Positions 46,717-55,107 of a stretch of 64,000 nucleotides of DNA are shown one piece after another. The notes below the pieces were generated by a model. That model did no database searches. It saw nothing but the letters and a program-made list of their open reading frames with translations, and was not told the DNA's origin. This stretch comes from JAPLJC01 sp963697965 (GTDB taxonomy: Bacteria; Desulfobacterota; Desulfobaccia; Desulfobaccales; 0-14-0-80-60-11): contig OY969108.1 of assembly GCA_963697965.1 (NCBI GenBank), forward strand, positions 2,480,001 through 2,544,000, in the 5' to 3' direction. The translations under genes and the position numbers were made by a program. Position 1 is the stretch's first letter. Each line of letters opens with the position of its first letter.

Positions 46717-47035
46717 TTGTCATTCTGAGGGAGCGAAGCGACCGAAGAATCTCGTAATTACGTATAAATACGAGATCCTTCGCTTCGCTCCGGATCACAG
46801 AAAAAGACTTTTCCCAGAGTCCCAAGTGGCGGTCAAGCAAAGGAATCTTTTGAAGGGGCGCACCCAGGTGTGCGCCTACCAGAGGGCGGACACCCGGGTC
46901 CGCCCCTGCATAAAAAGCGCCGGTAAGACGGCAAATTGGTGTTAGCCGGGGTCAAAATTAAGACCGCGGAGGCAGCCGCGGACAGAAATAGGGCGGGCTG
47001 TGCCCGCCGAATTTTGGCGGCCACAGGCCGCCCTA
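46717..47035. repeat. CATTCTGAG repeat copy 2 and further palindromes
   Basis: A continuous copy of the CATTCTGAG element (46717-46828) is followed by CGCACCCAGGTGTGCG (46858-46873), GGCGGACACCCGGGTCCGCC (46885-46904) and GGGCGGGCTGTGCCCGCC (46991-47008) paired with GGCGGCCACAGGCCGCC (47017-47033). No gene is present between 46702 and 47068. Confidence 0.75.
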
Positions 47036-47068
47036 TAAGGCTATACCGAAAATTTTTAAAAATTCTTC

Positions 47069-47097
47069 TTGACAAAGGCAACTATTTATACTACTAT
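47069..47097 (+). promoter_or_regulatory. Sigma-70-type promoter
   Basis: TTGACA (47069-47074), a 17-nt spacer and TACTAT (47092-47097) match the consensus hexamers well. The region is markedly AT-rich compared with the flanking repeats. It reads into the two-gene unit at 47133-47829. Confidence 0.8.
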
Positions 47098-47101
47098 TCT
47101 C

Positions 47102-47119
47102 CTATTATAGCTATTATAG
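47102..47119 (+). promoter_or_regulatory. Tandem CTATTATAG boxes, candidate operator
   Basis: Two contiguous copies of the 9-mer CTATTATAG, each nearly palindromic (CTAT-N-ATAG), sit between the -10 hexamer and the GGAGG ribosome site of the gene at 47133. Binding here would cover the transcription start. Since the first gene product begins with a ribbon-helix-helix-like segment, autoregulation is a reasonable inference. Confidence 0.6.
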
Positions 47120-47132
47120 GAGGATAGGAGAT

Positions 47133-47528
47133 ATGCAAACCATTGAAATCGATTTTGAGGTTTTCAAGGAAATTACAATTCGGCGCAAAAATGAAAGCAT
47201 TACGCCAAATGACGTTCTCCGTGAACTTTTTGGCCTGGATCCGAGCGAAGGCCCCACGGTGACAAAAGTTCTACCTGGAAAGCCTTGGGTAGTGAGGGGT
47301 GTAATATTTCCCCACGGAACGGAATTTAGAGGCTCTTTTAAAGGACAGATGTATTTCGCGAGAGTTGATGACGGTTTTTTGGTTTTTAACGATAAAAAGT
47401 TCTCATATCCATCCCCAGCGGCCATCGAAGTTAAGGGTTATCAGGAAGATGGATGGCGTTTTTGGGAATGCAAATTTCCGGGAAATCAAAATTGGCAGAG
47501 CATAAATCCTCTGCGGCCGCGCAAGTGA
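47133..47528 (+). CDS. RHH (SeqA-N-like) plus RAMA domain protein
   Basis: The 131-residue protein starts MQTIEIDFEVFKEITIRRKN with SITPNDVLRELFGL, resembling the ribbon-helix-helix N-terminus of SeqA (strand, helix, helix). A second domain (about 55-125) reads VIFPHGTEFRGSFKGQMYFA, FNDKKFSYPSPAAIEV and DGWRFWECKFPG. The T-EFR, SPSxAA and WxFWE pattern matches the RAMA domain associated with DNA modification systems. It may read modified DNA or act as a regulator. It is AT-rich and has its own promoter, operator-like boxes and GGAGG. Family calls are by motif only. Confidence 0.65.
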   Translation: MQTIEIDFEVFKEITIRRKNESITPNDVLRELFGLDPSEGPTVTKVLPGKPWVVRGVIFPHGTEFRGSFKGQMYFARVDDGFLVFNDKKFSYPSPAAIEVKGYQEDGWRFWECKFPGNQNWQSINPLRPRK

Positions 47529-47589
47529 ATATGGGCGGTTAGTGAGCTTTAATTTCATGCATTAAAATATAAAAAGCAGGAGAACCAAT

Positions 47590-47829
47590 ATGGATGAAAT
47601 TTACTCTGAGTGGCAACAACTGTGCAAAGAATTTGAAGCTGCGCGTGACGCTCACTTCCTATTATTTGCGGTAGTTAATCAGAAATTCGCCGCAATATTC
47701 CAAGGGAAATCTCGCCTCAACCCATCTGAAAAGGAAATGTCCGATTCTGAGGCAGCATGGGAGAGGTTGCAAACTGTTTTACAGCGTATGGATGAGTTCG
47801 TTAAGGTGCATGTGTACCAAAAACATTAG
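47590..47829 (+). CDS. Small helical protein, unknown
   Basis: The 79-residue, mostly helical protein (MDEIYSEWQQLCKEFEAARD, then KEMSDSEAAWERLQTVLQRM) has no recognisable family. It is AT-rich like the preceding gene and lies 61 nt downstream with GCAGGAG before ATG 47590, so both likely share one transcript. It could be a partner or an antitoxin-like protein, but nothing beyond location supports this. Confidence 0.6.
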   Translation: MDEIYSEWQQLCKEFEAARDAHFLLFAVVNQKFAAIFQGKSRLNPSEKEMSDSEAAWERLQTVLQRMDEFVKVHVYQKH

Positions 47830-47882
47830 ACCTGTGAAGGAGCAATTTTCAAGCAATTTCAACCTTTGACGGAGATGGCCTT

Positions 47883-49295
<1,413 letters not shown>

Positions 49296-49299
49296 TCCG

Positions 49300-50112
49300 T
49301 TAGACCCTTTTAGCCAGCACGGCAAACCAGAGGTTTTCGCTCCAGGTATCCAGCACCTTAAGGGGCGAGGCCTGGAGGCGGTCAGTGAAGCGGGCCATCT
49401 GGGTCCCCAGGAGGCCCGAGAAGATGTACCATTTCTTCTCCAGGAACTCCGGAATTGTAAGGAGCCCTAGCAGGACCTCCAGGTGGATGTTGGCCAGGAC
49501 CAGGTCGGCCTGGAGGTGGGCGAAATGGCGGGCCTCACCCTGGATCAGCAGGACCTGCCCCGGCCCTTGCTGGTGCTTCAGGTTGCGGGCGGCGGCGCGC
49601 ACCGCCAGCTCGTTATACTCCACCGCCACCACCCGCTCCGCCCCCAAAGCCAGGGCCGCCAGGGCCAGGATGCCGGTGCCGGTGCCCAGGTCCAGCACCC
49701 GCCGGGGAGGCTCGGTTTCGAAAACCCGGCGCAGCAGGGTCAGGCAGCCCCGGGTGGTGGGATGGTAGCCGGAGCCGAAGGCCAGACCCGGCTCCAGGCG
49801 GATGACCGTCTCCCCCGGGCCCGGGGCCGGTTCCTCCCACACCGGACAGAGGTGAAATCCGGCCAGTGAGGTCGGCTTAAGCGGTTTGCCTGCCTCCCAC
49901 TCGTCGTAGCCGAGCACCGTCTCCGAGGAATAGCGCCCGGCGCCGCTGGCCGCCAGCCAGGCCCGCACCCGCTCCTCCCGGGGGGCGCTGAAGAAGAGGT
50001 AGGAGCAGTCCCCTTCCCGCCAGCAGCCCAGGAAGTCGGCCCCTGCAAGTTCCGGCGGCGCCTCCACCCGGCCTTCAATTTCGTAGATATACAGTTTCTC
50101 CGGCGGCGGCAT
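49300..50112 (-). CDS. prmA: Ribosomal protein L11 methyltransferase
   Basis: The 270-residue protein has the PrmA layout: an N-terminal substrate-recognition part, GLAFGSGYHPTTRGCLTLL (the PrmA hallmark GTGxHxTT in variant form), the SAM motif VLDLGTGTGILALAALALGA and LVLANIHLEVLLGL (NxxPY replaced by NIHLEV as in PrmA). It trimethylates L11 in the ribosome. Converges with fumC, nearly touching. The Thr-to-Ser change in GSGYH is minor. Confidence 0.92.
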   Translation of the reverse strand: MPPPEKLYIYEIEGRVEAPPELAGADFLGCWREGDCSYLFFSAPREERVRAWLAASGAGRYSSETVLGYDEWEAGKPLKPTSLAGFHLCPVWEEPAPGPGETVIRLEPGLAFGSGYHPTTRGCLTLLRRVFETEPPRRVLDLGTGTGILALAALALGAERVVAVEYNELAVRAAARNLKHQQGPGQVLLIQGEARHFAHLQADLVLANIHLEVLLGLLTIPEFLEKKWYIFSGLLGTQMARFTDRLQASPLKVLDTWSENLWFAVLAKRV

Positions 50113-50354
50113 GGTCGCTTCCTTGCTTAAGGTTTTCTATTTTTATCCGACCTGCACTTTTCTTTCAAAGCTTTTTAGACTTTCCAGTCTGCGGAATCTA
50201 GAGGCGCGCCCAATCACACGCTGAATCCCTGCCCACTATCGCCCCTTCACCTGATCTGAGGTTTGGGCCTGGATGAGGCCCTTGAAATTTCCTAATCTTT
50301 CAGGTTAACATTACTAATTGCACTTAAGATGAACGCTCGACGAGGAAGGTGGTC

Positions 50355-50852
50355 ATGGAACTTAAAGGCAGAGCGCATCGATTCGGGGATGACATCAACA
50401 CCGATGAGATTCTTCCGGCCCGTTATCTCAGTACCTCGGACCCGCAGGAACTGGCCCGGCACGCCATGGAGGACGCCGACCCGGAGTTCGTCCGGAAGGC
50501 GCGGCCCGGGGACTTCATCGTGGCCGGCAAGAATTTCGGCTGCGGCTCTTCCCGGGAACACGCCCCGGTGGCTCTTAAGGCGCTGGCCCTCTCGGGGGTG
50601 ATTGCCGCCAGCTTCGCCCGCATCTTTTACCGCAACGCCTTCAACATGGGGTTGGCCATCTTCGAGTCCCCCCAGGCCGCCGCGGCCATCCGGGACGGGC
50701 AGGAGATCAGCGTGGACCTGGATAGCGGCATCATCACCGACCTGGGTACCGGCAAACAATACCCCAGCAGTGCCATGCCGCCCTTCATGCAGGAACTGCT
50801 GGCGGACGGCGGGTTGATGGCTCATTTGAAAAAACATCTGGAGGTGCGGTAG
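50355..50852 (+). CDS. leuD: 3-isopropylmalate dehydratase small subunit
   Basis: The 165-residue protein carries HRFGDDINTDEILPARYL, GKNFGCGSSREHAPVALKAL and FARIFYRNAFNMGL, as in the compact LeuD of the archaeal/bacterial aconitase type. With LeuC it isomerises 2- to 3-isopropylmalate in leucine synthesis. ATG 50355 follows GAGGAAGG; GTG 50349 is also in frame. leuB begins 2 nt after the stop. leuC is not in the upstream neighbourhood, where prmA runs the other way. Confidence 0.9.
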   Translation: MELKGRAHRFGDDINTDEILPARYLSTSDPQELARHAMEDADPEFVRKARPGDFIVAGKNFGCGSSREHAPVALKALALSGVIAASFARIFYRNAFNMGLAIFESPQAAAAIRDGQEISVDLDSGIITDLGTGKQYPSSAMPPFMQELLADGGLMAHLKKHLEVR

Positions 50853-50854
50853 CC

Positions 50855-51932
50855 ATGGGTTCTCATCGCATTGCCGTAATCCCCGGGGACGGCATCGGTC
50901 CGGAGGTTGTGGCCGAGGGCGTCAAGGTGCTCGAGGCGGTGGCCGGCCCGGCGGGGATAAAATATGACTTCACCTATTATGACCTGGGCGGCGAGCGCTA
51001 CCTGCGCACCGGCGAAACCCTGCCGGACTCCGTGCTTGCGGAACTGCGCCAGTTCGACGCCATCTACCTGGGGGCCATCGGCCACCCGGATGTGGCTCCG
51101 GGCATCCTGGAGAAGAGCATCCTGCTGCGGGCCCGCTTCGAGCTGGACCAATACATCAATCTGAGGCCGGTGGTTCTCTATCCGGGGGTGGAGACCCCCC
51201 TGAAGGACAAAGGCCCCCAGGACATCGATTTCGTGGTGGTGCGGGAGAACACCGAGGGCATGTACGGGGGCGCCGGGGGTTTTCATAAGCACGGCACCCC
51301 GGATGAAGTGGCGGTTCAGACCTCCATCAATACTCGCAAAGGTGTGGACCGCTGCTTGAAGTTCGCCTTCGAACTGGCCCAGAAGCGCCAGAAGGTGAAA
51401 AAGCTCACCCTGGTGGCCAAAACCAACGTTCTCACCTATGCCTCCAACCTGTGGTTCCGGGCCTTTGAGGCCATGGCGCCCCGGTATCCGGAGATAACCA
51501 CCGATTACGCCCACGTGGACGCCACCTGCATGTGGTTTGTCAAGAACCCGGAGTGGTTCGACGTGGTAGTCACCGACAACCTGTTCGGCGACATCATCAC
51601 CGACCTGGGGGCCATCATCCAGGGAGGGCCTGGGGGTGGCCGCGGGCGGCAACATCAACCCCGAAGGGGTGTCCATGTTTGAACCCATCGGCGGCTCGGC
51701 CCCCAAATACACCGGCCTGCAGGTAGTCAACCCCATCGCCGCCATTGCCGCGGCCCAGTTGCTGCTGGAACAGTTGGGGGAGGCCGGGGCCGCGGCCGCG
51801 GTGGAAGACGCCATCAAGAAGACGGTGTCCCGGGACATGAAGAGCATGGCCGCGGGGCATATGGGCCTCAGCACCGGCCAGGTGGGTGATCGCGTCGCCC
51901 GCTACGCCGCCGAATCAGTGAGCAGCAGGTAG
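50855..51932 (+). pseudogene. leuB: 3-isopropylmalate dehydrogenase, frameshifted
   Basis: The frame from ATG 50855 gives IAVIPGDGIGPEVVAEGVKV, LRARFELDQYINLRPVVLYP, VRENTEGMYGG, VAKTNVLTYASNLWFR and VVVTDNLFGDIITDLGAIIQ. It is then out of frame. A second frame resumes VAAGGNINPEGVSMFEPIGG and runs to 51932. Deleting one G in the GGG run 51626-51628 joins both into a normal 358-residue LeuB. Only this one lesion is present, and the downstream part is intact. A sequencing or assembly indel is therefore likely, or a recent mutation. It oxidises 3-isopropylmalate. Confidence 0.88.
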
Positions 51933-51994
51933 GATGGGCACTCCCCGTGCAGGGCGCGCCCTGTACAACATAACTTGCTAACTTCGTTCAGCAA

Positions 51995-52063
51995 AAAGCT
52001 GAAAGCTGACGCGTAGGGGCGATCCGCTGGATCGCCCGGGCGACCCAACGGGTCGCCCCTACA
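51995..52063. repeat. AAAGCTG heptads and two TAGGGGCGA palindromes
   Basis: AAAAGCTGAAAGCTGA (about 51994-52009) is a short 7-nt repeat. It is followed by GTAGGGGCGATCCGCTGGAT closing CGCCC and by GGGCGACCCAACGGGTCGCC ending CCTAC (52014-52063). The two palindromes share outer arms and differ in the core. They lie between leuB and asd. Confidence 0.75.
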
Positions 52064-52109
52064 GCGGACCGCTGCCAGCTAATACATAGAATCCCTGGAG
52101 ATTTTACCG

Positions 52110-53135
52110 ATGGGTGGTACTTATAGAGTTGCAGTAGTGGGGGCTACCGGCGCCGTGGGGCGGCAGATGCTGGCCTGTCTGGAGGAGCGCCGCTTCCCGG
52201 TGGCGCGGCTCACGCCCCTGGCCTCGGAGCGCTCCCTGGGGAAGGAGGTCACCTTCCTGGGCAAAGAGATTCCGGTGGAGGTGCTGGGCCAGGATTCCTT
52301 TGACGGCGTGGAGATCGCCCTGTTTTCCGCGGGGGGCGGCATCAGCAAGGAGTACGCCCCCATCGCCGCGGCGGCCGGGGCGGTGGTGGTGGACAACTCC
52401 AGCGCCTGGCGCATGGACCCTGAGGTCCCCCTGGTGGTCCCGGAAGTCAATCCCCGGGACATCGGGCTCTACACGAACCGCGGCATCATCGCCAACCCCA
52501 ACTGCTCCACCATTCAGATGGTGGTGGTGTTGAAACCCCTGCACGATGCGGCCCGCCTCCGGCGGGTGGTAGTCTCCACCTACCAGGCGGTCTCGGGCAC
52601 CGGCCAGAAGGCGGTGGAGGAGCTGTTGGACCAGGTGCGGGCCTTGCTGTCCTGCCAGGACCCGGTGGCCAAGGTTTACCCTCATCGCATCGCCTTCAAC
52701 GTCCTGCCCCACATCGACGCCTTCCAGGAGAACGGCTACACCAAGGAAGAGATGAAGATGGTCAACGAGACCCAGAAGATCCTTGGTGATGAGACCATCC
52801 GGGTGACGGCCACCACGGTGCGGGTGCCGGTGTTTTATGGCCACTCCGAGGCGGTGAATGTGGAGACGGAGCGGAAACTCACTCCCTATGAGGCCCGGCA
52901 GATTCTGGCCGCCGCCCCGGGGGTGAAGGTGGTGGACGACCCCGGCAAGTTCCAGTACCCTATGCCCCTGCAGGCCGCCGGACAGGACCTTACCCTGGTG
53001 GGACGCATCCGGGAGGACTTCAGCATCGACAACGGCCTCAACCTCTGGGTGGTGGCGGATAATCTGCGTAAAGGGGCGGCGACCAACGCGGTGCAGATCG
53101 CCGAGATCTTGATCCGGGATTATCTGAAAAAATAG
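52110..53135 (+). CDS. asd: Aspartate-semialdehyde dehydrogenase
   Basis: The 341-residue enzyme has YRVAVVGATGAVGRQMLACL at the N-terminus, FSAGGGISKEYAPIAAAAGA, VVDNSSAWRMDPEVPLVVPEVN and the catalytic Cys in IIANPNCSTIQMVVVL. Later ATTVRVPVFYGHSEAVN contains the conserved His. It reduces aspartyl phosphate on the path to lysine, threonine and methionine. The leuD-leuB-asd order is common in Desulfobacterota. ATG 52110 is preceded by GGAG at 52099. Confidence 0.95.
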   Translation: MGGTYRVAVVGATGAVGRQMLACLEERRFPVARLTPLASERSLGKEVTFLGKEIPVEVLGQDSFDGVEIALFSAGGGISKEYAPIAAAAGAVVVDNSSAWRMDPEVPLVVPEVNPRDIGLYTNRGIIANPNCSTIQMVVVLKPLHDAARLRRVVVSTYQAVSGTGQKAVEELLDQVRALLSCQDPVAKVYPHRIAFNVLPHIDAFQENGYTKEEMKMVNETQKILGDETIRVTATTVRVPVFYGHSEAVNVETERKLTPYEARQILAAAPGVKVVDDPGKFQYPMPLQAAGQDLTLVGRIREDFSIDNGLNLWVVADNLRKGAATNAVQIAEILIRDYLKK

Positions 53136-53159
53136 AGTGAGCAGTGAGCAGTGAGCAGT
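53135..53159. repeat. Heptad array, unit GAGCAGT
   Basis: Three and a half GAGCAGT units begin immediately at the asd stop codon (TAG-AGTGAGCAGTGAGCAG). This is the only copy of this unit in the window, but it keeps the 7-nt period of the other families. Confidence 0.8.
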
Positions 53160-53228
53160 TTCCCTCTCGTTTCCAGGATAGAATTGGGAACGAGAAGGAA
53201 ACCAGGGACTACTCCCAAGGGGTAGCCT

Positions 53229-53804
53229 ATGCGCATCATTGCCGGCGCCTTCAAGGGGCGGGTCCTGGCCCCGGTTAAGGGCCGGACCAGGCCCACCGCC
53301 GCCAAGGTACGGGAGGCCATCTTTGATATCCTGGGGTCCGCGGTCCTGGAAGTCAAGGTCCTGGACCTGTTCGCCGGCACCGGCGCCCTGGGAATCGAAG
53401 CCCTGAGCCGGGGCGCGGCCCAGGCGGTCTTCGTGGAAGACCAGCCCGCGGCCCTCAAGGGGCTGCGCCGCAATCTGGAGGCCCTGGGCCTGAAGGACTT
53501 GAGCGTGGTGCTGCCGCTGCCGGTGGCCGCGGCCCTGAAGAAGCTGGCCGCCCAGGGAGCCCGGTTTTCCCTGGTCTTTCTGGACCCCCCTTACCGGGAG
53601 GGGGCGGCGGCCACCCTGGCAGCCCTGGCCGCCTCGGGCCTGCTGAGCCCGCAGGCCCTGGTGGTGGCGGAACACAGCCGCCGGGAGACCTTGCCGGAGG
53701 CCGGCTTCGGGTTGGCCCGGCAAACCTTGCGGCGGTATGGCGATACCCAGGTGGCCGTCTATGGGGCCCTGGATAATTCTGAGCCAAAGGAGCGGCCAGG
53801 CTGA
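53229..53804 (+). CDS. rsmD: 16S rRNA (guanine966-N2)-methyltransferase
   Basis: The 191-residue protein starts MRIIAGAFKGRVLAPVKGR with TRPTAAKVREAIFDILG. It carries the SAM site LDLFAGTGALGIEALSRGA and the N-methyltransferase motif IV FLDPPYREG. It methylates 16S rRNA G966. Its stop overlaps the coaD start by 1 nt, a frequent rsmD-coaD arrangement. Confidence 0.95.
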   Translation: MRIIAGAFKGRVLAPVKGRTRPTAAKVREAIFDILGSAVLEVKVLDLFAGTGALGIEALSRGAAQAVFVEDQPAALKGLRRNLEALGLKDLSVVLPLPVAAALKKLAAQGARFSLVFLDPPYREGAAATLAALAASGLLSPQALVVAEHSRRETLPEAGFGLARQTLRRYGDTQVAVYGALDNSEPKERPG

Positions 53805-54298
53805 TGCCTGACATCGCGGTCTACCCCGGTTCCTTCGACCCCATTACCAATGGCCACCTGGACCTGATTCAACGGGCCCTGAAGATCTTCGACCACATCG
53901 TCGTGGCGGTGGCCACCAACGCCTTCAAGCAGTCCCTGTTCACCATTGAAGAGCGCATGGAAATGATCCGGGAGTCTCTGAAGGACTATCCCCAGACCAC
54001 CATCGACAGCTTCGAGGGCCTGCTGGTGAACTATGCCAAGCGCCAAAAGGCCAGGGCCATTCTCCGGGGCCTGCGGGCGGTTACTGACTTCGAATACGAG
54101 TTTCAGTTGGCCATGATGAACCGGCGCCTGGAACCGGAGGTCGAAACGGTGTTTTTGATGACCGGACTTCGCTGGGTCTTTCTTTCGTCCAGCATTCTGA
54201 AAGAAGCGGCCGTTCACGGCGGTAACATCGAGGGTATGGTGCCGGAGATCGTCGTCAAAAAATTGCGGGAAAAATTCGCCCGCCTGCGGAAGGGTTAA
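53804..54298 (+). CDS. coaD: Phosphopantetheine adenylyltransferase
   Basis: The 164-residue protein has AVYPGSFDPITNGHLDLIQR (nucleotidyltransferase HxGH site at TNGH), ARAILRGLRAVTDFEYEFQL and the ISSSxxKE-like LSSSILKEAAVHGG near the end. It transfers AMP to 4'-phosphopantetheine in coenzyme A synthesis. The start overlaps the rsmD stop, and the next gene begins 3 nt after its stop. Confidence 0.96.
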   Translation: MPDIAVYPGSFDPITNGHLDLIQRALKIFDHIVVAVATNAFKQSLFTIEERMEMIRESLKDYPQTTIDSFEGLLVNYAKRQKARAILRGLRAVTDFEYEFQLAMMNRRLEPEVETVFLMTGLRWVFLSSSILKEAAVHGGNIEGMVPEIVVKKLREKFARLRKG

Positions 54299-54301
54299 AG
54301 G

Positions 54302-54721
54302 TTGCGAATCTGCGTGATCGACGGGCAGGGGGGCGGCATCGGCGCCGCCCTCATCAAGCGCCTGAAAGAGGTGTACCGGGAGGAGCACGAGATCATCGCC
54401 CTGGGGACCAACGCGGTGGCCACCGCGCAGATGATGAAGGCCCGGGCCAACCGGGGCGCCAGCGGCGAAAATGCCATCGTCCGCACCGTGGCCGGCGCCG
54501 ACGTCATCCTGGGCTGCCTCTCCATCGTCCTGGCCAACGCCATGATGGGAGAAGTGACCCCGAAGATGGCGGCGGCCATCGCCTCGGCCCCGGCCCCCAA
54601 GATTCTGCTGCCCTTGACCCAGGAGGCGGTGACAATAGTCGGCCTGACGCCGGAGCCCCTGCCCCATCTGGTGGAAGAGATCGTCAGCCACAAGCTAAGG
54701 GAGATTATGGAAGATGTGTGA
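54302..54721 (+). CDS. DUF3842 family protein
   Basis: The 139-residue protein begins RICVIDGQGGGIGAALIKRL, a glycine-rich Rossmann-like start. It continues IIALGTNAVATAQMMKARAN, GASGENAIVRTVAGADVILG and ILLPLTQEAVTIVGL, as in DUF3842. No biochemical role is established. A TTG start at 54302 lies 3 nt after coaD. Its end overlaps the CooT-like gene by 8 nt, suggesting these two act together, possibly in nickel or nucleotide-related work. Confidence 0.82.
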   Translation: MRICVIDGQGGGIGAALIKRLKEVYREEHEIIALGTNAVATAQMMKARANRGASGENAIVRTVAGADVILGCLSIVLANAMMGEVTPKMAAAIASAPAPKILLPLTQEAVTIVGLTPEPLPHLVEEIVSHKLREIMEDV

Positions 54722-54905
54722 AGCCTCAGCCTACGTCTTGAAAGATGGCCGGGAGGAGCTGATCCTCCAGGATGTGGACCTCATCGAACCGGATGGCGAC
54801 AACCTGCGCCTGGTGAACATCTTCGGGGAACAGAAGGTCCTGAAGGCCAAAATCCTCAGCCTCAACCTGGTGAACCACAAGGTCATTCTGGTGGAGCAGG
54901 GATAA
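54714..54905 (+). CDS. CooT-family nickel-binding protein
   Basis: The 63-residue protein starts MCEASAYVLKDG, with the N-terminal Cys2 that binds Ni(II) in CooT. It continues VDLIEPDGDNLRLVNIFGEQ and KVLKAKILSLNLVNHKVILV. CooT supports nickel delivery to CO dehydrogenase in other bacteria; CODH is also the partner of the Wood-Ljungdahl route suggested by MetV. The gene overlaps DUF3842 by 8 nt. Confidence 0.85.
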   Translation: MCEASAYVLKDGREELILQDVDLIEPDGDNLRLVNIFGEQKVLKAKILSLNLVNHKVILVEQG

Positions 54906-54910
54906 GAAGA

Positions 54911-54949
<39 letters not shown>

Positions 54950-55107
54950 GAGTCCGTAGGGCGGGAAAGCGAAGCGCATCCCGCCATTTGCATTATTCCA
55001 TCTCAAGACTGCGAACGCTTTCAATCCCGCCTGCTTCCCCATCTTGTTGACCTATTGCGGTTGCTGCGGCGGTCGTTAATGGGCGGTTCCAGCTTAGGGA
55101 TCGCAAT

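Noticed and set aside
45037..46828. Composite transposon around the aldehyde dehydrogenase
   Set aside because: No transposase and no terminal inverted repeats or target duplications are visible.
47133..47829. Calling the two AT-rich genes a toxin-antitoxin pair
   Set aside because: The RHH-like start and small partner are suggestive, but the second protein has no toxin fold and the first has a second domain unlike antitoxins.
51620..51640. Programmed frameshift in leuB
   Set aside because: The G run is short, no stimulatory structure was found, and LeuB homologues do not use recoding; an indel is simpler.
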